In this document: positions 44,664-54,439 of the stretch, piece by piece
Position numbering within the stretch: the stretch's first letter is position 1
Layout: every line of letters begins with the position of its first letter
Position numbers and translations under genes: made by a program
Notes under the pieces: model-generated
Seen by the model: the letters and a program-made list of their open reading frames with translations, nothing else
Told to the model about the DNA's origin: nothing
Database searches by the model: none
From: Massilia pinisoli
GTDB taxonomy: Bacteria > Pseudomonadota > Gammaproteobacteria > Burkholderiales > Burkholderiaceae_D
DNA: 64,000 bases
NCBI RefSeq assembly: GCF_024753285.1
Contig: NZ_JANUGW010000001.1
Location: forward strand, 310,001-374,000
Reading direction: 5' to 3'

Positions 44664-45290
44664 ATGACATCGCCACCCAGCCCTGCCTCGCCGGAACACG
44701 GTTTAGACGCGGCCGCCTATTGCTCCACCCGGCAGGCCGCCGCGCTGCTGGGCGTGTCGCACCGCACGGTGCAGCTATGGGTCGAGAGCGGCCTCCTGTC
44801 CGCCTGGAAGACGGCCGGCGGACACCGGCGCATCGCGCTGGCGTCGATCGAACGGCACGTCGAGCGGCGCCAACAGGCGATGCGCGACCGCGCCGCGCCC
44901 GCGCGCCACAAGGCGCTGCTCGTCGACGACGACGGCGCGATGCTCGCGCTATACGAGGCGGCGACCGCCGGCCTGGGCTTGCCGCAGGATGTCGTGCTGG
45001 CCGCCAATGGCTTCGAGGCATTGCTCAGGATCGGCGAAACGCGGCCGCAACTGCTCATCGGCGACCTCGGCATGCCCGGCGTGGACGGCCTGCGCATGAT
45101 CCGCACGCTGCGCGCGAGCGACGGGTACCGCGACATGGGTATCGTCGTAATCACGGGCCACGACCCGGCGGCGATCCGGTCGCTGGGCGTGCCGGACGAC
45201 GTGCCCATACTCCCGAAGCCGGTCACGCCGGCCGCGTTGCGGGCGGCCGTCGAACGCGCGCTGCACAGGGAGCCGTACACCGAGCGGTGA
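44664..45290 (+). CDS. Regulator with N-terminal MerR-like HTH and C-terminal receiver
   Basis: A 208-residue protein with unusual domain order. Residues 18-65 are a MerR/excisionase-type HTH (STRQAAALLGVSHRTVQLWV, then GHRRIALASIERH). Residues 83-205 are a CheY-like receiver with the acidic pair in LLVDDDGAM, phospho-acceptor Asp134 in LIGDLGMPGVDG, Thr in VVITGHD and Lys in ILPKPVTP. Most response regulators have the receiver first. It probably binds DNA in a phosphorylation-dependent way. No kinase is adjacent. The 100 bases before it are A+T-rich, and it sits after the molybdoenzyme gene. Confidence 0.85.
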   Translation: MTSPPSPASPEHGLDAAAYCSTRQAAALLGVSHRTVQLWVESGLLSAWKTAGGHRRIALASIERHVERRQQAMRDRAAPARHKALLVDDDGAMLALYEAATAGLGLPQDVVLAANGFEALLRIGETRPQLLIGDLGMPGVDGLRMIRTLRASDGYRDMGIVVITGHDPAAIRSLGVPDDVPILPKPVTPAALRAAVERALHREPYTER

Positions 45291-45315
45291 CATAAACCCT
45301 TGATCTGGCTATAAT
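45288..45315 (+). promoter_or_regulatory. Strong sigma-70 promoter of rlhA
   Basis: GTGACA (45288-45293), a 16-base spacer and a perfect TATAAT (45310-45315), 27 bases before the rlhA start. The -35 overlaps the stop of the regulator gene. Confidence 0.6.
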
Positions 45316-45342
45316 TTCCGCCTTGTTTTCCAGGAAATCGTC

Positions 45343-47313
45343 ATGTCACTGCTTGCCCACCAGCTCGAACTGCTGTCCCCCGCCAAAACCGCCGAGATCG
45401 GCCGCGAAGCCATCCTGCACGGCGCGGACGCGGTCTACATCGGCGGGCCCGCGTTCGGCGCACGCCACAACGCCAGCAATACGCTCGAAGACATCGCGGG
45501 CCTCGTCGAATTCGCGCACCGCTACCGCGCGCGCATCTTCGTGACGATGAACACGATCCTGCACGATGCCGAGCTGGAGACGGCCGAGAAGCAGATCCGC
45601 CAGCTGTACGATGCCGGCGTCGACGCGCTGATCGTGCAGGACATGGCCATGTTCGAGATGGACTTGCCGCCGATCCAGCTGCACGCCAGCACGCAGTGCG
45701 ACATCCGCACGGTCGAAAAGGCGAAATTCCTGTCGCAGGTCGGCTTTTCGCAGCTGGTGCTGGCGCGCGAGCTGACCATCGAGCAGATCCGTGCGATCCG
45801 CGCAGAGGTCGACACGCCGCTCGAATACTTCATCCACGGTGCCCTGTGCGTCGCGTTCTCCGGCCAGTGCTACATCTCGCACGCGGACACGGGCCGCAGC
45901 GCGAACCGCGGCGACTGCTCGCAGGCGTGCCGGTTGCCGTACACGCTGTCGGACGGCCAGGGCCGCGTCGTCGCCTACGAAAAACACCTGCTGTCGATGA
46001 AAGACAACGACCAGAGCCGCAACCTGGAGGCGCTCGTCGATGCCGGCATCCGCTCGTTCAAGATCGAAGGCCGCTACAAGGACATGGGCTATGTGAAGAA
46101 CATCACGGCCCACTACCGCCTGCTGCTGGACGATATCCTGGAGCGCCGCCCGGAACTGGCGCGCGCATCGAGCGGCCGGACGCAGGTGATGTTCACGCCG
46201 GACGTCGACAAGAATTTCCACCGCGGCCACACGGACTATTTCGCCCAGGGTCGCCAGGAGACGATCGGTGCGTTCGATTCGCCGAAGTACGTCGGTGTCG
46301 ATCTCGGCACCGTCGCGCGCATCGGCGGCGACAATTTCGATCTCGTCACGAACGCCCCGATGGCGAATGGCGACGGCCTGAACTACATGCACAAGCGCGA
46401 CACCGTGGGCATCCAGGCGAACACCGTGCAAAAGCTCGGCGAGGACGCGGACGGCCAGCGCTGGCGCGTGTTCCCGAACGAGGGGCTGGCCACCCTGCCG
46501 GGGCTGAAGGTCGGCACCGTCATCCACCGCAACCGCGACCACCAGTGGGAAGCGACGCTGACGAAGAAATCGTCCGAGCGCAAGGTGCGCGTCGACCTCC
46601 GGCTGGAAGACGCCGCGGGCGGCCTCCGCTTGACGATCACCGACGAGGACGGCATCACGACGGTCACTGAAGCCGCACTGGCGCTGCAGCCCGCGCAGCA
46701 GGCCGAGCAGGCAGTGGCCGGCCTGCGCGCGAGCGTCGCCAAGCTGGGCAACACGATGTTCGAGGCGGGCACCATCGACGTCGCGTTGTCGCAGCCGTGG
46801 TTCGTGCCCGCGAGCGCCATCAACGGCCTGCGCCGCGACGCCGTCGCCGCCCAGGAAACGGCGCGACTGGCGGCCTGGGCGCGTCCGGAGCGCGCGCACC
46901 CCGTCGAACCGCCGGCCGCGTATCCGGAAACCCAGCTCAGCTACCTGGCCAATGTGTACAACGACAAGGCCAGAACGTTCTATCACAAGCACGGTGTGCA
47001 ACTGATCGCCGCCGCGTACGAGGCGCACGAGGAACCGGGTGAGGTGTCGCTGATGATCACCAAGCACTGCCTGCGCTTCTCGTTCAATCTGTGTCCGAAA
47101 CAGGCCAAGGGCGTGCAAGGGGTGCAGGGCCAGGTGCGCGCCGAACCGATGACGCTCGTCAGCGGCGACGAGACGTACACGCTCAAATTCGATTGCAAGC
47201 CCTGCGAGATGCACGTGATCGGCGCGATGAAGCCCGGCATCTTGAACTCGCCGCCGCCGTCGGCCATTCCGTACAGCCCGCTCGTCTTCCACCGCCAGCG
47301 CCCGCGCGCGTAA
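45343..47313 (+). CDS. rlhA: 23S rRNA 5-hydroxycytidine C2501 synthase, peptidase U32 family
   Basis: A 656-residue U32-family protein, close in length to E. coli RlhA (formerly YdcP, 653 residues), which makes 5-hydroxycytidine at C2501 of 23S rRNA. The catalytic core starts LELLSPAKTAEIGREAILHG, and the iron-sulfur cysteines lie in GQCYISHADTGRSANRGDC and SQACRLPY, plus FNLCPKQAKGVQG and FDCKPCEMH near the C-terminus. The extra C-terminal domain distinguishes it from the shorter TrhP/YegQ tRNA enzymes. Promoter as noted. Confidence 0.85.
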   Translation: MSLLAHQLELLSPAKTAEIGREAILHGADAVYIGGPAFGARHNASNTLEDIAGLVEFAHRYRARIFVTMNTILHDAELETAEKQIRQLYDAGVDALIVQDMAMFEMDLPPIQLHASTQCDIRTVEKAKFLSQVGFSQLVLARELTIEQIRAIRAEVDTPLEYFIHGALCVAFSGQCYISHADTGRSANRGDCSQACRLPYTLSDGQGRVVAYEKHLLSMKDNDQSRNLEALVDAGIRSFKIEGRYKDMGYVKNITAHYRLLLDDILERRPELARASSGRTQVMFTPDVDKNFHRGHTDYFAQGRQETIGAFDSPKYVGVDLGTVARIGGDNFDLVTNAPMANGDGLNYMHKRDTVGIQANTVQKLGEDADGQRWRVFPNEGLATLPGLKVGTVIHRNRDHQWEATLTKKSSERKVRVDLRLEDAAGGLRLTITDEDGITTVTEAALALQPAQQAEQAVAGLRASVAKLGNTMFEAGTIDVALSQPWFVPASAINGLRRDAVAAQETARLAAWARPERAHPVEPPAAYPETQLSYLANVYNDKARTFYHKHGVQLIAAAYEAHEEPGEVSLMITKHCLRFSFNLCPKQAKGVQGVQGQVRAEPMTLVSGDETYTLKFDCKPCEMHVIGAMKPGILNSPPPSAIPYSPLVFHRQRPRA

Positions 47314-47680
47314 CGCGGCCGCACGTCCACCATGCCGCGCGCTGCCCCGTCCAGGCGGCAGCATGCGCACTCCTCGGCGCCCACCGCAAGAATTGTGCAC
47401 CGCTGGAAAGCAACGCGGCGGTGATGGCAAGCTTGACATTTGTAGTCACAAAATACACACTTGTAACCGTCGGTAACGCGCCGCCGCCGCCTATTGGTGG
47501 ATTGGCGGTGTGACCTGACGCGCCTCATGGACACGCGCGCCGCGCACGCACGCGGCCCTGCTCGTTCGTCAAATCGACTCAGCCGTGACTATTCGTATCG
47601 TCCGCCACGAAAGCGTGATAGTCGGCATAATGTTAACCAAAGTTCAACTGCCAGTAGGAAATTGCCAACTGGCTACTGAA
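47314..47680. other. Intergenic region before the sigma-54 activator
   Basis: No credible gene on either strand. A TTGACA occurs at about 47430-47435 but without a good -10. The stretch 47640-47680 contains a TGCCA direct repeat and GCCAGT/ACTGGC arms around 47650-47672, possible activator sites just upstream of a sigma-54-like promoter. Confidence 0.5.
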
Positions 47681-47696
47681 CGGCTGGTTTCTTGCA
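47681..47696 (+). promoter_or_regulatory. Possible sigma-54 promoter of the activator gene
   Basis: CGGCTGG-TTTC-TTGCA keeps GG and GC at the exact 12-base offset and a perfect TTGCA, with three mismatches in the -24 half. It lies 85 bases before the activator start, so the activator could drive its own gene. Confidence 0.45.
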
Positions 47697-47780
47697 AAAC
47701 GCTACACTCGCGAACGTGTGCCGGTTCTCCTGTTCGTCCGCCGCGCTGCGTGAACCGGCTGACTGCCCGATGGAGGATGG

Positions 47781-49118
<1,338 letters not shown>

Positions 49119-49137
49119 TGCGCAGGGCGTGTCGCAC

Positions 49138-49164
49138 AAGTGGACAAGGTGTCCACTTTTTTTT
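49138..49164 (+). terminator. Intrinsic terminator of the activator gene
   Basis: AAGTGGACA, loop AGG, TGTCCACTT, then six further T residues. It isolates the activator transcript from the operon downstream. Confidence 0.88.
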
Positions 49165-49319
49165 GTGTGTTGCCGTACCGAGCGCTACACAGTTGTACCG
49201 GAAGTGAAACACTTTTTCGATATTTTCGGTAAATCGTGACGGACATTGTCTGACGCGTCTGTAGGAACAGGCGCACAAAGTCAACAAAAACAAGGGGTTA
49301 TAGAACTCTGCCATGAGGC

Positions 49320-49335
49320 TGGCACTGAAAGTGCA
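49320..49335 (+). promoter_or_regulatory. Sigma-54 promoter of the secreted Gly/Ala-rich protein operon
   Basis: TGGCACT-GAAA-GTGCA: the -24 GG (49321-49322) and -12 GC (49333-49334) have the invariant 12-base offset, and only two consensus bases differ (TGGCACG-N4-TTGCA). Expected start point near 49346, 55 bases before the first gene. 49165-49319 carries two GTACCG words that could be activator sites. Confidence 0.75.
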
Positions 49336-49400
49336 ACGGGGTTGGAGGTCGGCGTTACGGCCGACCCATCACCAACCACCAAACCCAGAGGGGAATTCGA

Positions 49401-51245
49401 ATGAACAAGACTTTGCTCGTGACCGCTATCTCGCTGGCATTTTCGTTGAGCGCGCAAGCGCAAGACACCGCCACCGCGACCGGCGCCTCCACTATCACCC
49501 AGACCAACACCCACGACAGCAGCACGAACACGAGCACCGTGACGACGGACGATCACAGCACCGACAACAGCAACAACAGCACGGGCGACGCGATGGCGTC
49601 CTCGGCCGGTGCCGCAGCCGCCAACAACGGTGGAACGGCAACCGCGAACTTCACGAACAGCTTCAACACCTCCTCGGCCACGTCGAACTCGACCCTGACG
49701 GGCTCGGTGTCCGGCAACACGACCACGAACATCGGCAACGTCGCCACCAACCTCGGTAATGCCAACGGCGCGTCCGGCACGGGCGGCGCAGGCGCGATGG
49801 GCATGGGCGGCTCGAACACGGCCAGCACGGGCTCCGGCGGTAACGCAAACGGCGCGAACGGCGGCGCAGGCGCAGCGGGCGGCTCGGCCAGCAACGGCAG
49901 CGCCACGGCCGGCTCGGCCTCGACGGGCAGCGCATCCGGCGCAGCGGGCGGCGCAGGCGGCATGGCCACCGGCGCGACGAGCGGCGCAGGCGGCGCAGGC
50001 GCCATGGGCGGCACGGGCGGCAGCACGGGCCTCGTCACGGCCACGGGCGGCGCAGGTGCCGCGAGCGGCGGCGCAGGTGCCACGGGCGGCGCAGGCGCAG
50101 CTGGCGGCAATGGCGGCAGCGCTTCGGGCGGCAATGGCGGCCAGGCCGGCCCAGTGAGCGGCGGCGCAGGCGGCGCCAGCGGTGCGACCACGGCAGGCCT
50201 GGGTGGCGCGGGCGGTGCAGGCGGCACGTCGACTGGCGGCGCAGGCGGCGCAGGTGCGGCCGGCGGCGCTGGCGGTGCCGGTGCAGCGGGCGCAGCGGGT
50301 GGCGCAGGCGGTGCTGGCGGCATGGCCGGCAACGGCGCCGGTGCCGCCGCGACGGCGTCCAACGGCAATTCGTCGGGCCCGACCAGCACCGGCAGCAACA
50401 ACGCCACCTCGGGTAGCGGTGGCCTGGGCGCCAGCGGCAATGCCACCTCGGGCAACCCGACGGCGACCGGCGGCACCGCCAACGGCGGCGCATCGACGGC
50501 CACGGCCGGCACGTCGACTGGCGGCGCAGGCGGCGCAGGCGGCGCGGGTGCGGCCGGTGGCATGGGCGGCTCGGGTGCTGCGGGCGCAGCCGGCGGCATG
50601 GGCGGTGCGGGTGCTTCGGCTTCCAACACGGCCGGTTCCGGCGCAGCAGGCGGTGCAGCAACTGGCGGCGCTGCCGGCGCGGGCGGCACGCTGACCGCGA
50701 CGGCCGGTAACGCTGCGGGCAACTCGGGCGGCGCAGCGGGCGCTGGCGGTGCGGGCGCAGCCGGCACCGCAACGTCGGGCGCAGGCGGCTCGGGCGCGGC
50801 CGGTACGGCCACCTCGGGCGCCGGCGGTGCGGGCGCAGCGGGCGGAGCAGGTGCAGCGAGCGGCATGGCCTCCAACACGGGCGGCGCCGGCGCAGCAGGC
50901 GGCACCGCATCGAGCGGCGCAGCCACCACCGGCTCGGCAACCGTTGGTGCTTCCACGGCTGGCGCTGGCGGCGCAGGCGGCGCAGGCGGCACCGGCACGG
51001 GTGGCTCGGGCGGTGACCTGTCCAATGTCACGGCCGGCGTCGGCACCGGTGGCATGGGCGGTGCAGGCACGGGTGGCGCTGGCGGCTCGAACTCCGTCAA
51101 TGCCGGCACGTTCGACATGTCCAACCACATGGACAGCGTCGGCCAGTCGGCTGCAGGCGTGATGGTCGTAAGCCAGAACAACGGCTTCTCCTCGCTGATC
51201 CAGCAGAGCGTGAACGTCCAGAGCAACCTGGCCGTCGGCAAGTGA
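49401..51245 (+). CDS. Secreted Gly/Ala-rich fibre-type protein, main candidate subunit
   Basis: A 614-residue secreted protein. The signal peptide ends near LSAQAQ; residues 22-125 are Thr/Asn/Ser-rich; residues 125-560 are almost only Gly, Ala, Ser, Thr (GGAGGAG, GAAGGAG runs), without Cys or Tyr; the C-terminal 50 residues return to an ordered composition with NSVNAGTFDMSNHMDSVGQS and a VSQNNGFSSLIQQSVNVQSN motif. AGAGGGG precedes the ATG. A strong intrinsic terminator follows the gene. The composition and its neighbours suggest a secreted polymer-forming or amyloid-like subunit. Function inferred, not shown. Confidence 0.7.
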   Translation: MNKTLLVTAISLAFSLSAQAQDTATATGASTITQTNTHDSSTNTSTVTTDDHSTDNSNNSTGDAMASSAGAAAANNGGTATANFTNSFNTSSATSNSTLTGSVSGNTTTNIGNVATNLGNANGASGTGGAGAMGMGGSNTASTGSGGNANGANGGAGAAGGSASNGSATAGSASTGSASGAAGGAGGMATGATSGAGGAGAMGGTGGSTGLVTATGGAGAASGGAGATGGAGAAGGNGGSASGGNGGQAGPVSGGAGGASGATTAGLGGAGGAGGTSTGGAGGAGAAGGAGGAGAAGAAGGAGGAGGMAGNGAGAAATASNGNSSGPTSTGSNNATSGSGGLGASGNATSGNPTATGGTANGGASTATAGTSTGGAGGAGGAGAAGGMGGSGAAGAAGGMGGAGASASNTAGSGAAGGAATGGAAGAGGTLTATAGNAAGNSGGAAGAGGAGAAGTATSGAGGSGAAGTATSGAGGAGAAGGAGAASGMASNTGGAGAAGGTASSGAATTGSATVGASTAGAGGAGGAGGTGTGGSGGDLSNVTAGVGTGGMGGAGTGGAGGSNSVNAGTFDMSNHMDSVGQSAAGVMVVSQNNGFSSLIQQSVNVQSNLAVGK

Positions 51246-51253
51246 TGTGACAG

Positions 51254-51283
51254 ACCGCCGTGCCAGCCGGCACGGCGGTTTTT
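51254..51283 (+). terminator. Intrinsic terminator after the fibre subunit gene
   Basis: ACCGCCGTGCC, loop AGCC, GGCACGGCGGT followed by TTTT. An 11-bp perfect stem. Readthrough would still allow the export genes to be expressed at lower level. Confidence 0.9.
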
Positions 51284-51304
51284 CGACGCAACCGGGGATA
51301 GAGC

Positions 51305-51748
51305 ATGGAGTCATCACTCTTTTGTAACGTCAGCAACCGCCTGTGCGGCTTCGCCGTGCTTGCGGCTTGCGCATCCGCGGCCTGGGCAGGACCGGAAATC
51401 GGGGTCCCAGCCCAGGACGGCGCCACGGCCGTCAGGCCCGACGTGGCGGCGCCGGCCACGGGTGCGGACCGGACGGCAAAGGCACCGGACGTGCTCGGAT
51501 TCGGCCCCGCCGCCGACCTGGGCAAGCTGGCGCATTCGCGTGGCGGTGCGGACACGGTCACGACCACCAACAACGCGAACCTGAGCGGTATCGTGAGCGG
51601 TAACGCCGCGGTGAACGTCGTCACCGGATCGAACAGCATCGATTCCGGATCGTTCGCCAACATGTCGGGCATTCCGGTGGTGATCCAGAACAGCGGCGCA
51701 AACGTCCTGATCCAGAACGCCACCATCGTCAACCTGCAATTCAAATGA
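51305..51748 (+). CDS. Small secreted protein sharing the C-terminal motif, minor subunit candidate
   Basis: A 147-residue protein. The signal peptide covers about residues 1-28 (cut near AWAG). The middle is Ala/Asp/Pro-rich; the last 60 residues are Asn/Ser/Val/Gly-rich with SNSIDSGSFANMSGIPVV and IQNSGANVLIQNATIVNL. The terminal motif resembles the ends of the Gly/Ala-rich protein and of the 167-residue protein at 52434. Its stop overlaps the next start by ATGA. It could be a nucleator, as FapB is for FapC. Start at 51305 follows GGGATAGAGC. Confidence 0.7.
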   Translation: MESSLFCNVSNRLCGFAVLAACASAAWAGPEIGVPAQDGATAVRPDVAAPATGADRTAKAPDVLGFGPAADLGKLAHSRGGADTVTTTNNANLSGIVSGNAAVNVVTGSNSIDSGSFANMSGIPVVIQNSGANVLIQNATIVNLQFK

Positions 51749-52422
51749 AACACGGCGCCCTGCTCCTGCTGTTTGCACTGCTGGGCGCTGTCCGTGCGGA
51801 TGCGGCCGACCTGCCCATCCCCGGCGGCGCCCGCTTCAACGTGCCCGTCAAGAGCATGCGGGAATTGCGCTTCACGTCGACGACCCGCCAGCAATACGAT
51901 TTCAGCTGCGGTTCGGCGGCGCTCGCCACGCTGCTCACGTACCACTACGACTATCCGATCAGCGAAACAACGGCGTTCAAGGAAATGTGGGACAACGGCG
52001 ACCAGGCCAAGATCCGGCGCGAAGGCTTTTCGCTGCTCGACATGCAGCGCTACCTCGCCAAGATCGGCTTCAAAGCCGACGGTTTTACGGTGCCGTTGCA
52101 GAAACTGTTCGACAGTAAGCTTCCCGCGATCGTGCTGATCTCGGAGAAGGGCTACAACCATTTCGTCGTCATCAAGGGCGCGGACGACGGGCGCATCCTG
52201 CTGGGCGATCCGTCCAGCGGCACGCGTTCGATCACGCGCGAGCATTTCGAATCCATCTGGCCTACCCGGCTGCTGTTCGTCATCCACGATGCGCCGGGCA
52301 AGCCCTCGTTCAATTCCGACCTCGACTGGCGCGCCGCCCCGCGTGCGCCGCTGGCCGAGGGCGTAAGCCGGACCGGCGTCGACATGATGACGCTGCCGAA
52401 ATTCGGTCCGGGAGATTTTTGA
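51745..52422 (+). CDS. C39-family cysteine peptidase, FapD-like
   Basis: A 225-residue exported peptidase. The signal peptide ends near RADA. The catalytic Cys is in QQYDFSCGSAALATLL, the His in GYNHFVVIKG and the Asp in ILLGDPSSGTRS, complete for peptidase family C39 (double-glycine type). FapD in the Pseudomonas functional amyloid operon is of the same family and is needed for export or maturation of the fibre proteins. Here it lies third in a five-gene set, overlapping the previous gene (ATGA). The C-terminal 50 residues are less conserved. No ABC-transporter part is attached. Confidence 0.88.
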   Translation: MKHGALLLLFALLGAVRADAADLPIPGGARFNVPVKSMRELRFTSTTRQQYDFSCGSAALATLLTYHYDYPISETTAFKEMWDNGDQAKIRREGFSLLDMQRYLAKIGFKADGFTVPLQKLFDSKLPAIVLISEKGYNHFVVIKGADDGRILLGDPSSGTRSITREHFESIWPTRLLFVIHDAPGKPSFNSDLDWRAAPRAPLAEGVSRTGVDMMTLPKFGPGDF

Positions 52423-52433
52423 CAGGAGACCCC

Positions 52434-52937
52434 ATGCGAATACCCGTCCAGATCTGCCTCGTGCTGGCCAGCGCTGCGATCGCGACGCAGGGCTATGCCG
52501 GCGGCGAGGACAATCCGTTCAGCAGCGACAATGCCGTGGCATCAAACACGCTGGACGACTACCGCGGCGGCTTCGTCACCGACACGGGCGTCATGGTGTC
52601 GCTCGGCATCGAGCGCATCGTGACCATCAACGGCAACGTGGCCGAACGCAGCCAGTTGGACTTCGGCGACCTCGGACGGTTGACGAGCGGCCAGGGCACG
52701 CTGCCCGCCGAAGCGGCCGCGCAAGTACGCCTCATCCAGAACGGCGGCGGCCAGTTCGCCGTCCAGATGGGCAGCAACGCCCTCGGCGGCACCATCATCC
52801 AGAACAGCTTGAACGACCAGTTGATCAGCAACCAGACCATCATCAATGCGAGCGTGAACGCGCGAGGGCTGCTCCAGACCTTGAATTTCCAGTCCAGTCT
52901 CGCGAACGCGCTGAATACCGCCGCCACCGGCAGGTGA
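52434..52937 (+). CDS. Secreted protein with the shared C-terminal motif, FapE-like position
   Basis: A 167-residue protein with a signal peptide cut near GYAG. Residues 40-75 include DTGVMVSLGIERIVTINGN; the last 50 residues contain GTIIQNSLNDQLISNQTIIN, the third copy of the motif shared with the Gly/Ala-rich and 147-residue proteins. The ATG at 52434 has AGGAG five bases upstream; an upstream TTG overlapping the peptidase stop is less likely. Its position before the outer-membrane gene mirrors FapE before FapF. Function inferred from place and composition. Confidence 0.7.
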   Translation: MRIPVQICLVLASAAIATQGYAGGEDNPFSSDNAVASNTLDDYRGGFVTDTGVMVSLGIERIVTINGNVAERSQLDFGDLGRLTSGQGTLPAEAAAQVRLIQNGGGQFAVQMGSNALGGTIIQNSLNDQLISNQTIINASVNARGLLQTLNFQSSLANALNTAATGR

Positions 52938-52960
52938 CGGAATCAACCTGGAGAATACTT

Positions 52961-54361
52961 ATGCGAAAAATTCCAGCGCTGTACAGCGTGATTGGTGTCA
53001 GCGTGGCCCTCGCGGCCGCGCCGGCCGGCGCCCAGTCCGGTCCTGACCTCCTCGAGCAGCTCAAGATCATGCGACAACAGCTGGAAGAGCAGCGCGCGCG
53101 CGTCGACGAACTGGAACGCCAGTTGCGCGCGAGCGGTGTCGCGCCGCCCGCGAACGCGGCCGCGGCCGCGCCGTCGCAGCTCGAGCGCTTGCGCGGCACG
53201 GGCAATCTCCCGGCCGCGCGCGACCAGGATCCGCTGCAGGTCAGCTCGGCGCCACCCAATCTTCTCCAGGCCGAGCCCGAGGGTGCGGTGCCGCTCGCGC
53301 AGCCCGTGTATCCCGGCCGCCTCGCCCCGCTGCGCGGCACCGGGGCGCTGGCCGATGGGGGCCAGGTCGGCAGCGACCCGGTCGGCCGTCCACCCGCGCC
53401 GCGCGCACCGGAAGTCGCACCGATCTTCGAGGCCCCGGGCGTCCTGACGCCGCGGGGCAAACTCGTATTCGAGCCCTCCGTTCAGTACGGCTATTCGTCC
53501 AGCAACCGCGTGGCCCTCGTCGGCTACACGGTGATCCCGGCCCTCTTGATCGGCCTGCTCGACGTGCGCGAGGTGAAGCGCAACACGACGACCACCGCCG
53601 CCACGTTCCGCTACGGCTTCGACAACCGGCTGGAGCTCGAAGCGAAGATTCCGTACGTGTATCGCAGCGACTCCACGGTGAGCCGCGAGATCTTCACGGG
53701 CACGGCGTCCGAGCGTGCGTTCGACACAAGCGGCAAGGGCATCGGCGACATCGAACTGGCGTGGCGCTACCAGCTCAACAACGGCGGCGTCGACACACCG
53801 TACTACATCGCGGGCATGCGCTTCAAGACGCGTACGGGACGCGATCCGTTCCAGGTCGTGACGGATTGCCAGACCCGCTGCGTGGGCGAGAACGTGACGG
53901 GTACGGGCCTGCCGCTCGACTTGCCGACCGGTTCCGGCTTTTATTCGATCCAGCCGAGCGTGACGTGGCTGTTGCCATCCGACCCGGCCATCTTCTTCGG
54001 CAGCTTCAGCTACACGAAGAACTTCAGCCGCAACAATATGTACCGCACCGTGCTGAACGGCGATCGCGAATTCCTCGGCAAAGTGTCGCCGGGTGACGTG
54101 TTCGGCTTCAATTTCGGCATGGGGCTGGCGCTGAACGAGCGGGCATCGTTCAGCATCGGCTACGACCACAATTCCGTGGGCCGGACGCAGCAGAATGGCG
54201 TCGTGATCCCGGGATCGGTGCGTGTGCAGCTGGGCACGTTGTTGCTGGGTTACTCGTACAAGATGAAGAACAACCGCACGCTGAGCGTTTCCGTCGGCGC
54301 GGGCCTCACGCGCGACACGCCGGACGTCACGCTGATGGTGAGGATGCCGTTCACCTTCTGA
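52961..54361 (+). CDS. Outer-membrane beta-barrel with N-terminal coiled coil, FapF-like
   Basis: A 466-residue outer-membrane protein. Signal peptide of residues 1-25, then a coiled coil (LLEQLKIMRQQLEEQRARVD and ELERQLRA), a Pro/Ala-rich linker, and from about residue 165 a beta-barrel with alternating strands and ends TLMVRMPFTF. FapF, the trimeric outer-membrane channel of the Pseudomonas Fap system, has the same order: coiled coil, then beta-barrel. ATG at 52961 with GGAG seven bases upstream gives the signal peptide; an in-frame GTG at 52934 would bury it. Likely exports the three secreted proteins. Confidence 0.82.
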   Translation: MRKIPALYSVIGVSVALAAAPAGAQSGPDLLEQLKIMRQQLEEQRARVDELERQLRASGVAPPANAAAAAPSQLERLRGTGNLPAARDQDPLQVSSAPPNLLQAEPEGAVPLAQPVYPGRLAPLRGTGALADGGQVGSDPVGRPPAPRAPEVAPIFEAPGVLTPRGKLVFEPSVQYGYSSSNRVALVGYTVIPALLIGLLDVREVKRNTTTTAATFRYGFDNRLELEAKIPYVYRSDSTVSREIFTGTASERAFDTSGKGIGDIELAWRYQLNNGGVDTPYYIAGMRFKTRTGRDPFQVVTDCQTRCVGENVTGTGLPLDLPTGSGFYSIQPSVTWLLPSDPAIFFGSFSYTKNFSRNNMYRTVLNGDREFLGKVSPGDVFGFNFGMGLALNERASFSIGYDHNSVGRTQQNGVVIPGSVRVQLGTLLLGYSYKMKNNRTLSVSVGAGLTRDTPDVTLMVRMPFTF

Positions 54362-54372
54362 CGATCCCCTTT

Positions 54373-54421
54373 GGCCGCAAGGCGCGGCCCAGCGAAAAGG
54401 GCCGCGCTTGCGGCCCTTTTT
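54373..54421. terminator. Bidirectional terminator between the fibre operon and lpxO
   Basis: A long stem of GGCCGCAAG...CGCGGCCC against GGGCCGCGCTTGCGGCC with loop AGCGAAAA, followed by TTTTT on the plus strand. It ends the plus operon and probably the minus-strand lpxO transcript as well. Confidence 0.88.
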
Positions 54422-54439
54422 CGTTCGCGCGGAGCAGCC

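Noticed and set aside
49553..51241. A 562-codon Pro/Ala-rich open frame on the minus strand opposite the Gly/Ala-rich gene
   Set aside because: It is the mirror of GGC/GCA-rich codons (Gly-Ala read backwards gives Pro/Ala). No ribosome site, no signal and no family; the plus strand has signal peptide, promoter and terminator.
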